NCBI GenBank assembly: GCA_963205465.1
Contig: CAUJKG010000330.1
Coordinates: forward strand, 1 to 5,968
Direction: 5' to 3'
Origin: Pseudomonadota bacterium
GTDB lineage: Bacteria > Pseudomonadota > Alphaproteobacteria > Rhizobiales > Xanthobacteraceae
DNA: 5,968 nt
A program made the translations under genes and the position numbers. Below the pieces are notes generated by a model. That model worked only from the letters and a program-made list of their open reading frames with translations, had not been told where the DNA came from and did not search any database. Positions 1 to 5,932 of the stretch are shown piece after piece. Numbering within the stretch: the first letter of the stretch is position 1; every line of letters starts with the position of its first letter.

Positions 1-1549
1 CCAGCACCCATACGAGCCAGATTGCCGTCGCGTACATCGGGAAGGCCAGCGCCTGTTTCAAGCGCTCCATCCAAGCACCGGGCTTCGGCAGGAAACGCAA
101 CAGCGCCGGCCAATAGCAAAGCACGAGATAAGGCAATGCGAGACCAAGGCCGAGAGCAACGAAGATCGCAAACAGCACCGGCGCAGGTTGGCTGACGGCA
201 AAGCCCAGTGCGGTTGCCATGAAGGGGGCGGTGCACGGCGTCGCTACGAGTGCGGCAAGTCCGCCGGCGAGGAAGCTCATGCTGTAGCCGTCATTGCCGC
301 CATAAGCGCCAAGCCGCGAGAACGACCCGCCAAAACTGATCACGCCGGACTGGCTGAGGCCGACGGCGAACATCAGATAAGCGAGGAACAACACGAAGAG
401 CGGCGACTGGAACTGGAAGCCCCAGCCAAGCTCCGCGCCGCCAGCTTTGAAGGCGAGCACGATGGCTGCGAAGATCGCGAAGCACGCGAGCACGCCACTC
501 GTGTAGGCGAGGCCATGCATGTGCCGCTGGCGATAGCCCATGCGCGAGTGGTTGACGAGTGCGAGCACCTTGATCGACAGCACCGGAAACACGCAGGGCA
601 TCAGGTTGAGAATGATGCCGCCCAGAAACGCGAACACGAGTGCTGTGAAGAGGCCGATATCCGAAACCGCCTGTATCGGTGTCGCCGGTGTCTGGGTGAC
701 GGTGAGTGTGCCGGTGACGGGGGCTTCCACCGCGTAAGCCGTAGAATTGCCGTTGCGCTCGCTGACTACCAGCACGCCGCGCAGGCTTTTCGGAAGCTTG
801 GCTTCGTAAGGCTCGAGCGTCAGCGAGAGCTTGCCGTTTTCAAGTTGCAGCGGCTGATCCGCCGCGTGTTTGACAACGCCCCATTCGGACGCGAAGAACT
901 GCGCACCGGCAATCTGGGCGGCTTCTATCTCGCCGGATGCTGCGACCAGTTCGATCTTGTTGTTCGTGACGTTTGCGGAGAACGGCCATGCGTTCGCGGT
1001 CGGTAGTTTCGCGCGCGCCGCCTCGATCTCGCGCGTGCTGATCCCGGCCGACATGCCTTTGCCGACGACGGGAAGGGAGAGGTCGAGCGTCACCTGCTCG
1101 GGAATGCAGATCTCTTCGCAGACCAGCCAGTCCACGACCGCGTGGATCGGGAAGTTCTCGCCTGGGCGGATGGTGTCCGGCACCTTGATCTCAGTCAGCA
1201 GCGTGACTTCGTCCTCGTAGCCATAATTGGCTACCGGCCCGATCATGATGCGCTTGGGCGCAGGCCACTCGATTTCGCCCGCACTCGCGCCGGCAGGAAG
1301 TTTCCACGCAATGGTGGTCGCCATGCCCGCGTCGCCGGGGTTCTGCCAATACGTATGCCACTTCGGCAGAATGCGTTGGTGGATTCCGATCGTGATCGTG
1401 CTGCCCGGCTCGACCGCCTTCGTGTCGGCGATGATGCGGGCGGTGACGTGCTTGGTTTCCGCCGTCGATGCTGCGCGCAGCGGCAGGGTAGCCGTGCACA
1501 AGGTCAGGGCTGCCGCGATGGCGACGGAGAGGGCTCTAACTGACTTCAT
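1..1549 (-). CDS. dsbD: DsbD/ScsB-type protein-disulfide reductase, membrane electron transporter (C-terminus outside the window)
   Basis: The reading frame is open from an ATG at 1549 down to the window edge (516 codons), so the protein is cut only by the window. The family carries electrons from cytoplasmic thioredoxin across the inner membrane to periplasmic thiol proteins. Residues 1-27 form a signal peptide (K2, R5, then an Ala/Leu-rich core and an RAAS cleavage region). Residues of about 28-290 are the periplasmic alpha-type domain, with a redox CxxxC at Cys144/Cys148 in the context WLVCEEICIPE. Membrane segments begin near residue 299. The two transmembrane-domain redox cysteines are visible as Cys319 (LNLMPCVFP) and Cys439 (ATPCTAPF). 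The long N-terminal domain resembles the ScsB/DipZ branch more than E. coli DsbD. The C-terminal thioredoxin-like gamma domain would lie beyond base 1 and cannot be checked. The start is supported by the signal peptide; its Shine-Dalgarno is weak. Confidence 0.93.
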   Translation of the reverse strand, partial: MKSVRALSVAIAAALTLCTATLPLRAASTAETKHVTARIIADTKAVEPGSTITIGIHQRILPKWHTYWQNPGDAGMATTIAWKLPAGASAGEIEWPAPKRIMIGPVANYGYEDEVTLLTEIKVPDTIRPGENFPIHAVVDWLVCEEICIPEQVTLDLSLPVVGKGMSAGISTREIEAARAKLPTANAWPFSANVTNNKIELVAASGEIEAAQIAGAQFFASEWGVVKHAADQPLQLENGKLSLTLEPYEAKLPKSLRGVLVVSERNGNSTAYAVEAPVTGTLTVTQTPATPIQAVSDIGLFTALVFAFLGGIILNLMPCVFPVLSIKVLALVNHSRMGYRQRHMHGLAYTSGVLACFAIFAAIVLAFKAGGAELGWGFQFQSPLFVLFLAYLMFAVGLSQSGVISFGGSFSRLGAYGGNDGYSMSFLAGGLAALVATPCTAPFMATALGFAVSQPAPVLFAIFVALGLGLALPYLVLCYWPALLRFLPKPGAWMERLKQALAFPMYATAIWLVWVL

Positions 1550-1661
1550 TTCCGGGGGCGCAAGTCCGCTTATTTAGGTCCGCTGGTTGATCCGTAACTT
1601 ACGTCACTAGCATCATAATTTGGCGAAAGATCAGCCCCTGCGACTCTGCATCGGCGCAAGT

Positions 1662-1673
1662 GGGCAATTGCCC
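1662..1673. repeat. Perfect 12-bp palindrome GGGCAATTGCCC
   Basis: The sequence equals its own reverse complement over all 12 bases and overlaps the first GTGGGC copy. It lies about 110 bp from the dsbD start and 240 bp from the methyltransferase-like start. A dimeric regulator could bind it, but no regulator family is identifiable from it. Confidence 0.45.
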
Positions 1674-1737
1674 CAATGATGGCAGCTTCGGCATGCTCAA
1701 TCTTGGTGGGCGGAAACCGTCGCGGTGCGTCCTATGC

Positions 1738-1765
1738 TAATATATTGAATTATATTATTATTTTT
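1738..1765. promoter_or_regulatory. AT-only tract, probable promoter or AT-binding-protein region
   Basis: Twenty-seven of 28 bases are A or T in an otherwise GC-rich window. The tract contains TATATT and TATTAT on the plus strand and TATAAT on the minus strand (1754-1749). It probably marks the promoter zone of the plus-strand operon, of dsbD, or of both. No matching -35 box at the right distance was found, so the exact promoter is unassigned. Confidence 0.4.
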
Positions 1766-1766
1766 C

Positions 1767-1807
1767 GTGGGCGGGCTGCCCACAGTTTTAGCCCACTATC
1801 CTGTGGG
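1767..1807 (+). promoter_or_regulatory. Tandem hairpins with alternative pairing in the probable leader of the operon
   Basis: GTGGGC (1767-1772) pairs with GCCCAC (1778-1783) over a GGGCT loop and is followed by AGTTTTA. CCCAC (1792-1796) pairs with GTGGG (1803-1807) over a TATCCT loop. The arms can also pair crosswise: 1767-1772 with 1791-1796, or 1779-1783 with 1803-1807. The arrangement could be an attenuator or protein-binding leader, or simply DNA operator half-sites. It matches no riboswitch class that I recognise. Confidence 0.35.
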
Positions 1808-1865
1808 GCTGTTTGAGGTTGACGGCATCTGCCACGGAGGCGTCTCCTGACATTTGCGTGAACGG

Positions 1866-1880
1866 GCGGAAACAGTCCGC
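1866..1880 (+). promoter_or_regulatory. Short hairpin just upstream of the methyltransferase-like start
   Basis: GCGGA and TCCGC form a perfect 5-bp stem with an AACAG loop, ending 30 nt before the ATG at 1911. A weaker GGAG/CTCC stem with a GCGT loop lies at 1836-1847. Both would be in the 5' leader if transcription starts near the AT tract. Function is unknown and the stems are short. Confidence 0.25.
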
Positions 1881-1899
1881 GCGCGAGGAACGTGAAGGC

Positions 1900-1904
1900 G
1901 GAAG
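1900..1904 (+). promoter_or_regulatory. Ribosome binding site that fixes the start at 1911
   Basis: GGAAG ends 6 nt before the ATG. An in-frame TGA at 1893-1895 with no start codon between it and 1911 excludes any upstream start. Confidence 0.55.
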
Positions 1905-1910
1905 AATCGC

Positions 1911-3317
1911 ATGCAGGCGGAAGAAATACTCCGGGAGATCTCCGATTATTGCCGGCGTGCGGGGCTGGCCGAATCCACCTTCGGTCGCCGCGCCGTAAAC
2001 GACGGCAAGCTAGTCAGCCGGCTTCGCGACGGCGGGCGCATCACCACGGTCACGCTCGACCGTATCCGCACCTTCATGAGCGACAGTGTGCCGGTGGAGC
2101 GCGGTGCGATCATCGAGCGACCGATGCCGCCACGGCCCATCAATTCCATCGCAGCGTCCGCCATCGAAGCGCGCGAGGAAAATCCGCAGCGCAATTTCCG
2201 CTTCTTCGACAACCGCCAGAAATATCTCCTGTTCGTGAATACTTGCGGCGAGAAGTCGGTGATCGCCAATCGCGTCGGTATGGAACTCGGCAACATTCAT
2301 CCGCGTCCGCCGGCCTTGCGTATTTTCGATGCGGGCGTGGGCGACGCAACGGTGCTCTCGCGCGTGATGCGCGCCATGCATGAGCGCTTCTCGACGCTGC
2401 CGTTTTATATCGTTGGCAAGGAAATCAGCCTGGAAGACGTACGGCTCGCGCTCGACAAGATGGCGGACCGCTTCTTCGAGCATCCGTCGACGGTGCTGGT
2501 CCTCACCAATATGTATTACGCCGAAGCGCCTTGGCTGACCACGCATTCGCGCGAAGCCGCGTCAAGCATGGTCTGGCACGAACTGGCGCTGACCGGGAAC
2601 TCCGCGTTCTCGTTCGAGTCGCAGATTTCTGCGCTGCAGCCCTTTCTCGCCGAGAACTGGAAAGCGCGCGTCAGCCCGAAAAGCGGCAATCCGGTCTACG
2701 AGCGGCCGGTGGTGCTCGTGATCTACCGGCAAGACCACAAGTTCCTGCTCGACAATATTATTCCGCGCCGTGGCGCGACCGACGCCAATTACGATCTCGT
2801 CATGGCGTCGCAACCTTATCGCCTGCGCTCGAGCGTCGAGTTCAAGGCGAAGAAGGTGATTGCGCCGCTCGCGCGCGCGCTGGGGCCGGGCGGGCGCATG
2901 ATCGGGATTCATTCGCGCGGCGGCGATCCGGGGCAGGAGATCATCCAGAAGGTATGGCCCGGGGACAATCCCTTCGTGCAGGATCGCCATGCGATCCTCA
3001 AAGCCGTGAAGAACGAACTCGGCACGGCGGGCCGCGATCTGAATTTCACCGCCTATGCCGATAACCGTTCGATCTTCCGCTACGACATGCACACGCTGCC
3101 GACCGAAATATCCGCCGAAAGCGGATCGTCGATCGGGACTTCGACATTGTTCGCCGCGTGGAACGCCGCAATTTATGTGGCGCAGGTCGAGGACGACCGC
3201 CTGTCCAATGTGGTGACCGACGGCCGCTATCTGCAGGCGACTCGCGAGGTGCTGCAGCAACATGGCGGCCTCTGGTTCAACGACGAGTCCTACGTGATCT
3301 CCAGGAAACGGGACTAA
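1911..3317 (+). CDS. HTH-like N-terminus fused to class I SAM-dependent methyltransferase-like domain, function unknown
   Basis: The protein has 468 aa. Residues 2-56 look like a compact four-helix, repressor-like DNA-binding domain (key stretch AESTFGRRAVNDGKLVSRLR, residues 20-39). Similar segments occur in small alphaproteobacterial proteins of unknown function. A proline-rich linker (about 61-78) follows. From about 95 there is a Rossmann methyltransferase fold: motif I DAGVG at 140-144, an acidic residue after strand 2 at Glu171, a motif IV-like DLVMASQPY at 295-303, and GPGGRMIGI at 325-333 near strand 5. More than 120 residues separate strand 2 from motif IV, an unusually long insertion. 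There is no signal peptide or membrane segment, so it is probably cytoplasmic. The stop lies 4 nt before a folate-reductase-like gene, implying co-translation and a C1/methyl role. Substrate (protein, small molecule or none) is not predictable. It could be an active methyltransferase or a SAM-sensing regulator. The methyltransferase fold is fairly sure; DNA binding is an inference. Confidence 0.8.
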   Translation: MQAEEILREISDYCRRAGLAESTFGRRAVNDGKLVSRLRDGGRITTVTLDRIRTFMSDSVPVERGAIIERPMPPRPINSIAASAIEAREENPQRNFRFFDNRQKYLLFVNTCGEKSVIANRVGMELGNIHPRPPALRIFDAGVGDATVLSRVMRAMHERFSTLPFYIVGKEISLEDVRLALDKMADRFFEHPSTVLVLTNMYYAEAPWLTTHSREAASSMVWHELALTGNSAFSFESQISALQPFLAENWKARVSPKSGNPVYERPVVLVIYRQDHKFLLDNIIPRRGATDANYDLVMASQPYRLRSSVEFKAKKVIAPLARALGPGGRMIGIHSRGGDPGQEIIQKVWPGDNPFVQDRHAILKAVKNELGTAGRDLNFTAYADNRSIFRYDMHTLPTEISAESGSSIGTSTLFAAWNAAIYVAQVEDDRLSNVVTDGRYLQATREVLQQHGGLWFNDESYVISRKRD

Positions 3318-3321
3318 CGCC

Positions 3322-4206
3322 ATGCTGAATCCGCACAAGCTCGAATCGCTTCCCGATGCTCCCGATTTCAATGCGGTTCTCGACGATATTTCGCTCGAAG
3401 CGGTGATGCCTTCGGCGGCCGAGCTGCACGAGGCGGCGTCGATCCTTCCGACTGGCACTTCGATCTATCTCACCGACTTGCCGAACCGGACAGACGACAA
3501 GCTCTTCCAGATCGCAACCGGCATCTTCATGCGCGGGCTGAAGCCGGTGCCGCATTTGGCAGCGAGAAATATCGCGTCGGAGCACAAGTTGCTCGACCTG
3601 CTTTCGCGGCTGGCGAGTTCAGCCGGCGTCCGGAAGGTCATGCTGATCGGCGGCGACCGCGCGCGCAGTGCGGGGCCGTTTGAAAATGCGCTGGAGGTGA
3701 TCGAAAGCGGCGTTCTGCAAAATGCCGGGATCGAAGCAATCGGCGTGGCTGCTTATCCCGAAGGTCATCCGGCGCTTGCCGACGACATTCTGCGGGTGTC
3801 GCTGCGAGAGAAGCTGGAAGCAGCGCAGCGCGCCGGTTTGCGCGCGCATATCGTCACGCAGTTCTCCTTCGATGCCTGGCCGGTGGTGACGTGGCTGCGT
3901 GCGCTGCGCGCGGATGGCATCGCCAATCCGGTGCGGATCGGCATGGCGGGACCGGCAAGCATTCCGGCGTTGCTGCGTTTTGCGCAGCGTTGTGGCGTGC
4001 GCGCGTCCGCGCGCGGTTTTGCGCGGCATACGGCTTCGATTGGGAGAATGTTTTCGCAGGCGACGCCCGCGGCGATGGTCCGCGATCTTGCGGAAGCGGC
4101 GGCATCGGAAAATCTCGGCGAGATCGCCGCGCATATTTATTCGTTCGGCGGACTTTCGCAGGCGGCGAAGTGGACGCGCGACGCGCAGCGCGGCGAGATT
4201 AATTAG
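3322..4206 (+). CDS. Methylenetetrahydrofolate reductase-like protein (short MetF-family barrel)
   Basis: The 294-aa protein matches the FAD-dependent MetF barrel, which reduces 5,10-methylene-THF to 5-methyl-THF or, in demethylating relatives, runs on methyl-folate. Visible family signatures are SLEAVMP with Glu26 (counterpart of the SFEFFPP glutamate), PHLAAR at 77-82, GGD with Asp112, YPEGHP at 145-150, QFSFD with Gln180, and RIGMAGPA at 205-212. Glu26, Asp112 and Gln180 correspond in position to E. coli MetF Glu28, Asp120 and Gln183, so catalysis is plausible. Sequence character fits the divergent alphaproteobacterial short MTHFR group found near methyltransferases and demethylation genes rather than canonical biosynthetic MetF. 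The ATG is 4 nt after the upstream stop with only a weak nearby Shine-Dalgarno, suggesting translational coupling. Its TAG stop overlaps the stop of bpt on the other strand. A role in methionine synthesis versus C1 catabolism cannot be decided here. Confidence 0.87.
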   Translation: MLNPHKLESLPDAPDFNAVLDDISLEAVMPSAAELHEAASILPTGTSIYLTDLPNRTDDKLFQIATGIFMRGLKPVPHLAARNIASEHKLLDLLSRLASSAGVRKVMLIGGDRARSAGPFENALEVIESGVLQNAGIEAIGVAAYPEGHPALADDILRVSLREKLEAAQRAGLRAHIVTQFSFDAWPVVTWLRALRADGIANPVRIGMAGPASIPALLRFAQRCGVRASARGFARHTASIGRMFSQATPAAMVRDLAEAAASENLGEIAAHIYSFGGLSQAAKWTRDAQRGEIN

Positions 4207-4955
4207 TCGTTGAAGCGCTTCCAGCCGTCTTGCAGCAAGCGCTCCTGCGGCATGAAACGCTTTTTGTAATCCATCTTCCGGGCACCATCGACCCAGTAGC
4301 CGAGATAGACATAGGGCAGGCCCATGCGCCGTGCCCGCTCGATGTGATCGAGGATCAGGAACGTGCCCAGCGAACGCTCGCGCGCGATTTCCGGATCGTA
4401 GAAGGAATAGACCATCGACAGGCCGTCGGTGAGAATGTCCGTCAGCGCGACAGCAAGCAGCGAACCTTCGCCGCGGCCGGTGAGAAAGCTGTCGGGACCG
4501 CGCGGCCTGTATTCGATCAGCCGGGAGCGGACGTGGCTGTCTTCCACCATCATGGAATAATCGAGCACGGTCATGTCGACCATGCCGCCGTCGGCGTGAC
4601 GTGAATCAAGATAGTGACGAAAGAGGGAATATTGCTCGGCGGTCGGGATTGGTTGTTTCGCCTGGCCGACGATGTCGAGGTTACGCTTCTGTATGCGCTT
4701 GAAGGTTTTGGAAGGCTTGAAGTCGTTCACGACCACGCGCACCGAAACGCAGGCGCGGCAGGATTCACAGGCAGGGCGATAGGCGATCGATTGCGAGCGC
4801 CGGAAGCCGCCATGGGTCAGAACGTCGTTGATTTCCGGTGCCCGGTCGCCGACGAGGTGGGTGAACACCTTCCGCTCTTTTTTCCCGGGCAAATACGGGC
4901 AAGCCGACGGGCTCGTCAGGAAAAATTGTGGCGTATCGCGCGAATGCTTGGTCAC
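4203..4955 (-). CDS. bpt: Aspartate/glutamate leucyltransferase (bacterial ATE1 homologue)
   Basis: The 250-aa protein is full length for Bpt. The enzyme transfers leucine from leucyl-tRNA to proteins bearing N-terminal Asp or Glu, marking them for ClpS/ClpAP degradation in the cytoplasm (N-degron pathway). The N-terminal ATE domain shows SRDTPQFFLTSPSACPYLPG with Cys19, then the HGGFRRSQSIAYRPAC region and the cysteine cluster Cys63, Cys66, Cys69. The C-terminal GNAT-like domain contains GLSMVYSFYDPE (178-189), SLGTFLILDHI (195-205) and YVYLGYWVDGARKMDYK (215-231). The start is GTG at 4955; no in-frame ATG precedes it, and the MTKHSRDTPQFFLT N-terminus fits the family. Its Shine-Dalgarno is weak. 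It lies 85 nt downstream of the RDD gene on the same strand, so the two may share a transcript. The TAA stop overlaps the convergent reductase-like gene, leaving no room for a terminator. Confidence 0.96.
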   Translation of the reverse strand: MTKHSRDTPQFFLTSPSACPYLPGKKERKVFTHLVGDRAPEINDVLTHGGFRRSQSIAYRPACESCRACVSVRVVVNDFKPSKTFKRIQKRNLDIVGQAKQPIPTAEQYSLFRHYLDSRHADGGMVDMTVLDYSMMVEDSHVRSRLIEYRPRGPDSFLTGRGEGSLLAVALTDILTDGLSMVYSFYDPEIARERSLGTFLILDHIERARRMGLPYVYLGYWVDGARKMDYKKRFMPQERLLQDGWKRFND

Positions 4956-4998
4956 CGGTCCGGATCGCCCCTTTCACGAAGCGCAGTACGTGAATCAT

Positions 4999-5012
4999 CG
5001 CGCTTTCGCGCG
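4999..5012 (-). promoter_or_regulatory. GAAA-capped hairpin in the gap upstream of bpt
   Basis: On the minus strand CGCGC and GCGCG form a perfect 5-bp stem closed by a GAAA (GNRA-type) tetraloop. It lies about 43 nt upstream of the bpt GTG, after the RDD stop. No U-run follows it, so it is not a standard intrinsic terminator. It may be a leader or processing element, or chance in GC-rich DNA. Confidence 0.25.
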
Positions 5013-5040
5013 CTGCCGTCAAAGGGCCTTTTCGTGACGT

Positions 5041-5556
5041 TCAACGGCGGAGCGAGGCAGCACGCGTCTCATCGTTGATCATGACGGTGCCTGCCAGGTA
5101 ATCGTGCAGGGTCCGGCGGCGTGCGTTGAACAGTGCGACCAGCACGATGAACGGCGTCAGCGCCGCCGAAAGCACCCAGAAGAGAATCGCATGGACCGCG
5201 CCCAGCAGGAAATACATCGGTGCGCCGTACCAGGTGCGCATTTGCAGGCCCATCATCCGCATGCCGTAGGTGGCCGAGCGCTCCGAGCCGAGCGTGACGC
5301 CGACATAGAGAATCGCCCACAGCGCCGCGATCGGTCCAAGCAGCCCGAACACGACCGCACCGAAGCCGAGCGTCACGACGGTGAAGACCAGCATGAAGAG
5401 GACGACCGCCGCGAGCGGGATCAGGATAATGAGCGCGTCGATGAGGAAGGCTGCGAACCTGCGCGCGAGCACGCCTTGAAACAGCTCAGGCTGTGTTACC
5501 GGGTCGTAAGCATGTGGCCGGGGTTCGTTCGAGGTGCCGATCTGGGCTTGCGTCAT
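5041..5556 (-). CDS. RDD-family integral membrane protein
   Basis: The 171-aa protein carries the RDD signature. Arg33 and Asp40 lie in ARRFAAFLID at the entry of the first membrane segment, and Asp152 lies in RRRTLHDYLAGTVMI near the C-terminus. Hydrophobic segments lie at about 38-60, 63-88 and 112-144. The N-terminal 30 residues are polar and probably cytoplasmic. Some RDD proteins have been linked to ion or solute movement, but the family has no single established role and none is assigned here. The start at 5556 is chosen because GGAGAG (5566-5561) sits at good spacing and the domain begins shortly after. The frame stays open upstream to an ATG at 5904, but those 116 codons do not look like protein. 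It is upstream of bpt and co-directional with it. Confidence 0.9.
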   Translation of the reverse strand: MTQAQIGTSNEPRPHAYDPVTQPELFQGVLARRFAAFLIDALIILIPLAAVVLFMLVFTVVTLGFGAVVFGLLGPIAALWAILYVGVTLGSERSATYGMRMMGLQMRTWYGAPMYFLLGAVHAILFWVLSAALTPFIVLVALFNARRRTLHDYLAGTVMINDETRAASLRR

Positions 5557-5560
5557 GGGG

Positions 5561-5566
5561 CTCTCC
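5561..5566 (-). promoter_or_regulatory. Ribosome binding site of the RDD gene
   Basis: GGAGAG on the minus strand, with GGAG ending 6 nt before the ATG at 5556, selects this start over in-frame upstream ATGs at 5904 and 5775. Confidence 0.7.
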
Positions 5567-5596
5567 AATTGCCGTGAACGTGGTGACGGTGCGTTG

Positions 5597-5695
5597 GTTG
5601 CGCAAGATATCGGGGCGTTCGCGCCGGAATAATTCGCCCGCCGGGTTTCAGGGGCGCAGGACGATCCGGGCCGGGTGTGGCGCCCCTTGCGCAAC
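5597..5695. repeat. Paired TTGCGCAA palindromes forming a 10-bp inverted repeat, with an inner 8-bp repeat
   Basis: GTTGCGCAAG (5597-5606) and CTTGCGCAAC (5686-5695) are exact reverse complements, and each contains the 8-bp palindrome TTGCGCAA. The centres are about 89 bp apart, roughly 8.5 helical turns. Within the interval AGGGGCGC (5650-5657) is the exact complement of GCGCCCCT (5680-5687). The pair could be two operator sites bridged by a looping regulator, or chance. Confidence 0.4.
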
Positions 5696-5926
5696 GGCTC
5701 TGGCGATGCCAGCTCGCCGATGCGATTGAAGCCGGCGAACGTTCTGAAATTCAGGTAGCGAGTGAGCGCGTTCATGCTCCTGCGCACGCGAACTTCAGCG
5801 TTGAGCACGGGCGCAGCTAGGACGTAATCGAGTTTCAGATCAAATGGAGCGAGAAATAGGGAATGCAGGCGAGGGAACAAGAAGTGTGGTGTTCGCGTTC
5901 TCATGCCGTTGAGGTAATCCAGAGAG

Positions 5927-5932
5927 AAGGAG
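5927..5932 (+). promoter_or_regulatory. Strong ribosome binding site AAGGAG for the gene at 5940
   Basis: A perfect AAGGAG ends 7 nt before the ATG at 5940, the best Shine-Dalgarno in the window. It suggests a well-translated gene. Confidence 0.75.

Larger units (their letters stand above)
1660..1809. repeat. Cluster of GTGGGC/GCCCAC hexamers, candidate operator array
   Basis: Exact GTGGGC lies at 1660-1665, 1706-1711 and 1767-1772. Its complement GCCCAC lies at 1778-1783 and 1791-1796, and a near copy GTGGGGC at 1803-1809. By eye I find only one other exact copy in the window (5315-5320, inside the RDD gene). The cluster is confined to the intergenic region upstream of the methyltransferase-like gene. 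A binding site for a regulator is an inference; the repeats themselves are directly visible. Confidence 0.5.
1550..1910. other. Divergent intergenic region between dsbD-like and methyltransferase-like genes
   Basis: About 360 bases separate two divergent starts, so it must serve both genes. I see no convincing protein-coding gene in it. It holds a 12-bp palindrome (1662-1673), a 28-bp stretch with a single G (1738-1765), five GTGGGC/GCCCAC hexamers between 1660 and 1796, and short hairpins up to 1880. No clean -35/-10 pair with 16-18 bp spacing could be assigned on either strand. The part next to dsbD (1550-1655) shows nothing I can name. Confidence 0.7.

Noticed and set aside
188..1006. Long plus-strand frame of 272 codons opposite the dsbD-like gene
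   Set aside because: It is antisense to a frame with a signal peptide and all the expected redox motifs, and its translation is a low-complexity Glu/His/Arg-rich shadow.
1813..1998. Possible 61-codon leader peptide starting at a TTG in the operon leader
   Set aside because: The start is TTG without a clear Shine-Dalgarno, the frame overlaps the methyltransferase-like gene by 88 bases, and there is no run of regulatory codons.
3113..3129. ATCCGC/GCGGAT inverted repeat inside the methyltransferase-like gene
   Set aside because: A short stem within a well-supported coding frame; expected by chance in GC-rich DNA.
2562..3458. Minus-strand frame of 298 codons opposite the methyltransferase-like gene
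   Set aside because: A shadow of the plus-strand gene, spanning the boundary of two well-supported genes, with no recognisable domain.
3999..4020. Terminator-like hairpin GCGCGC-GTCC-GCGCGC followed by GGTTTT inside the MTHFR-like gene
   Set aside because: It lies within conserved coding sequence, where Arg/Ala codons readily give GCGCGC runs, and the U-run is short and offset by GG.
4765..5022. Minus-strand 85-codon frame overlapping the start of bpt
   Set aside because: It overlaps the conserved N-terminus of Bpt in another frame and shows no domain.
5801..5829. TTGAGC with a 17-bp spacer to GTAATC as a promoter for the gene at 5940
   Set aside because: The -10 match is poor and such weak pairs are expected by chance, so it was not listed.
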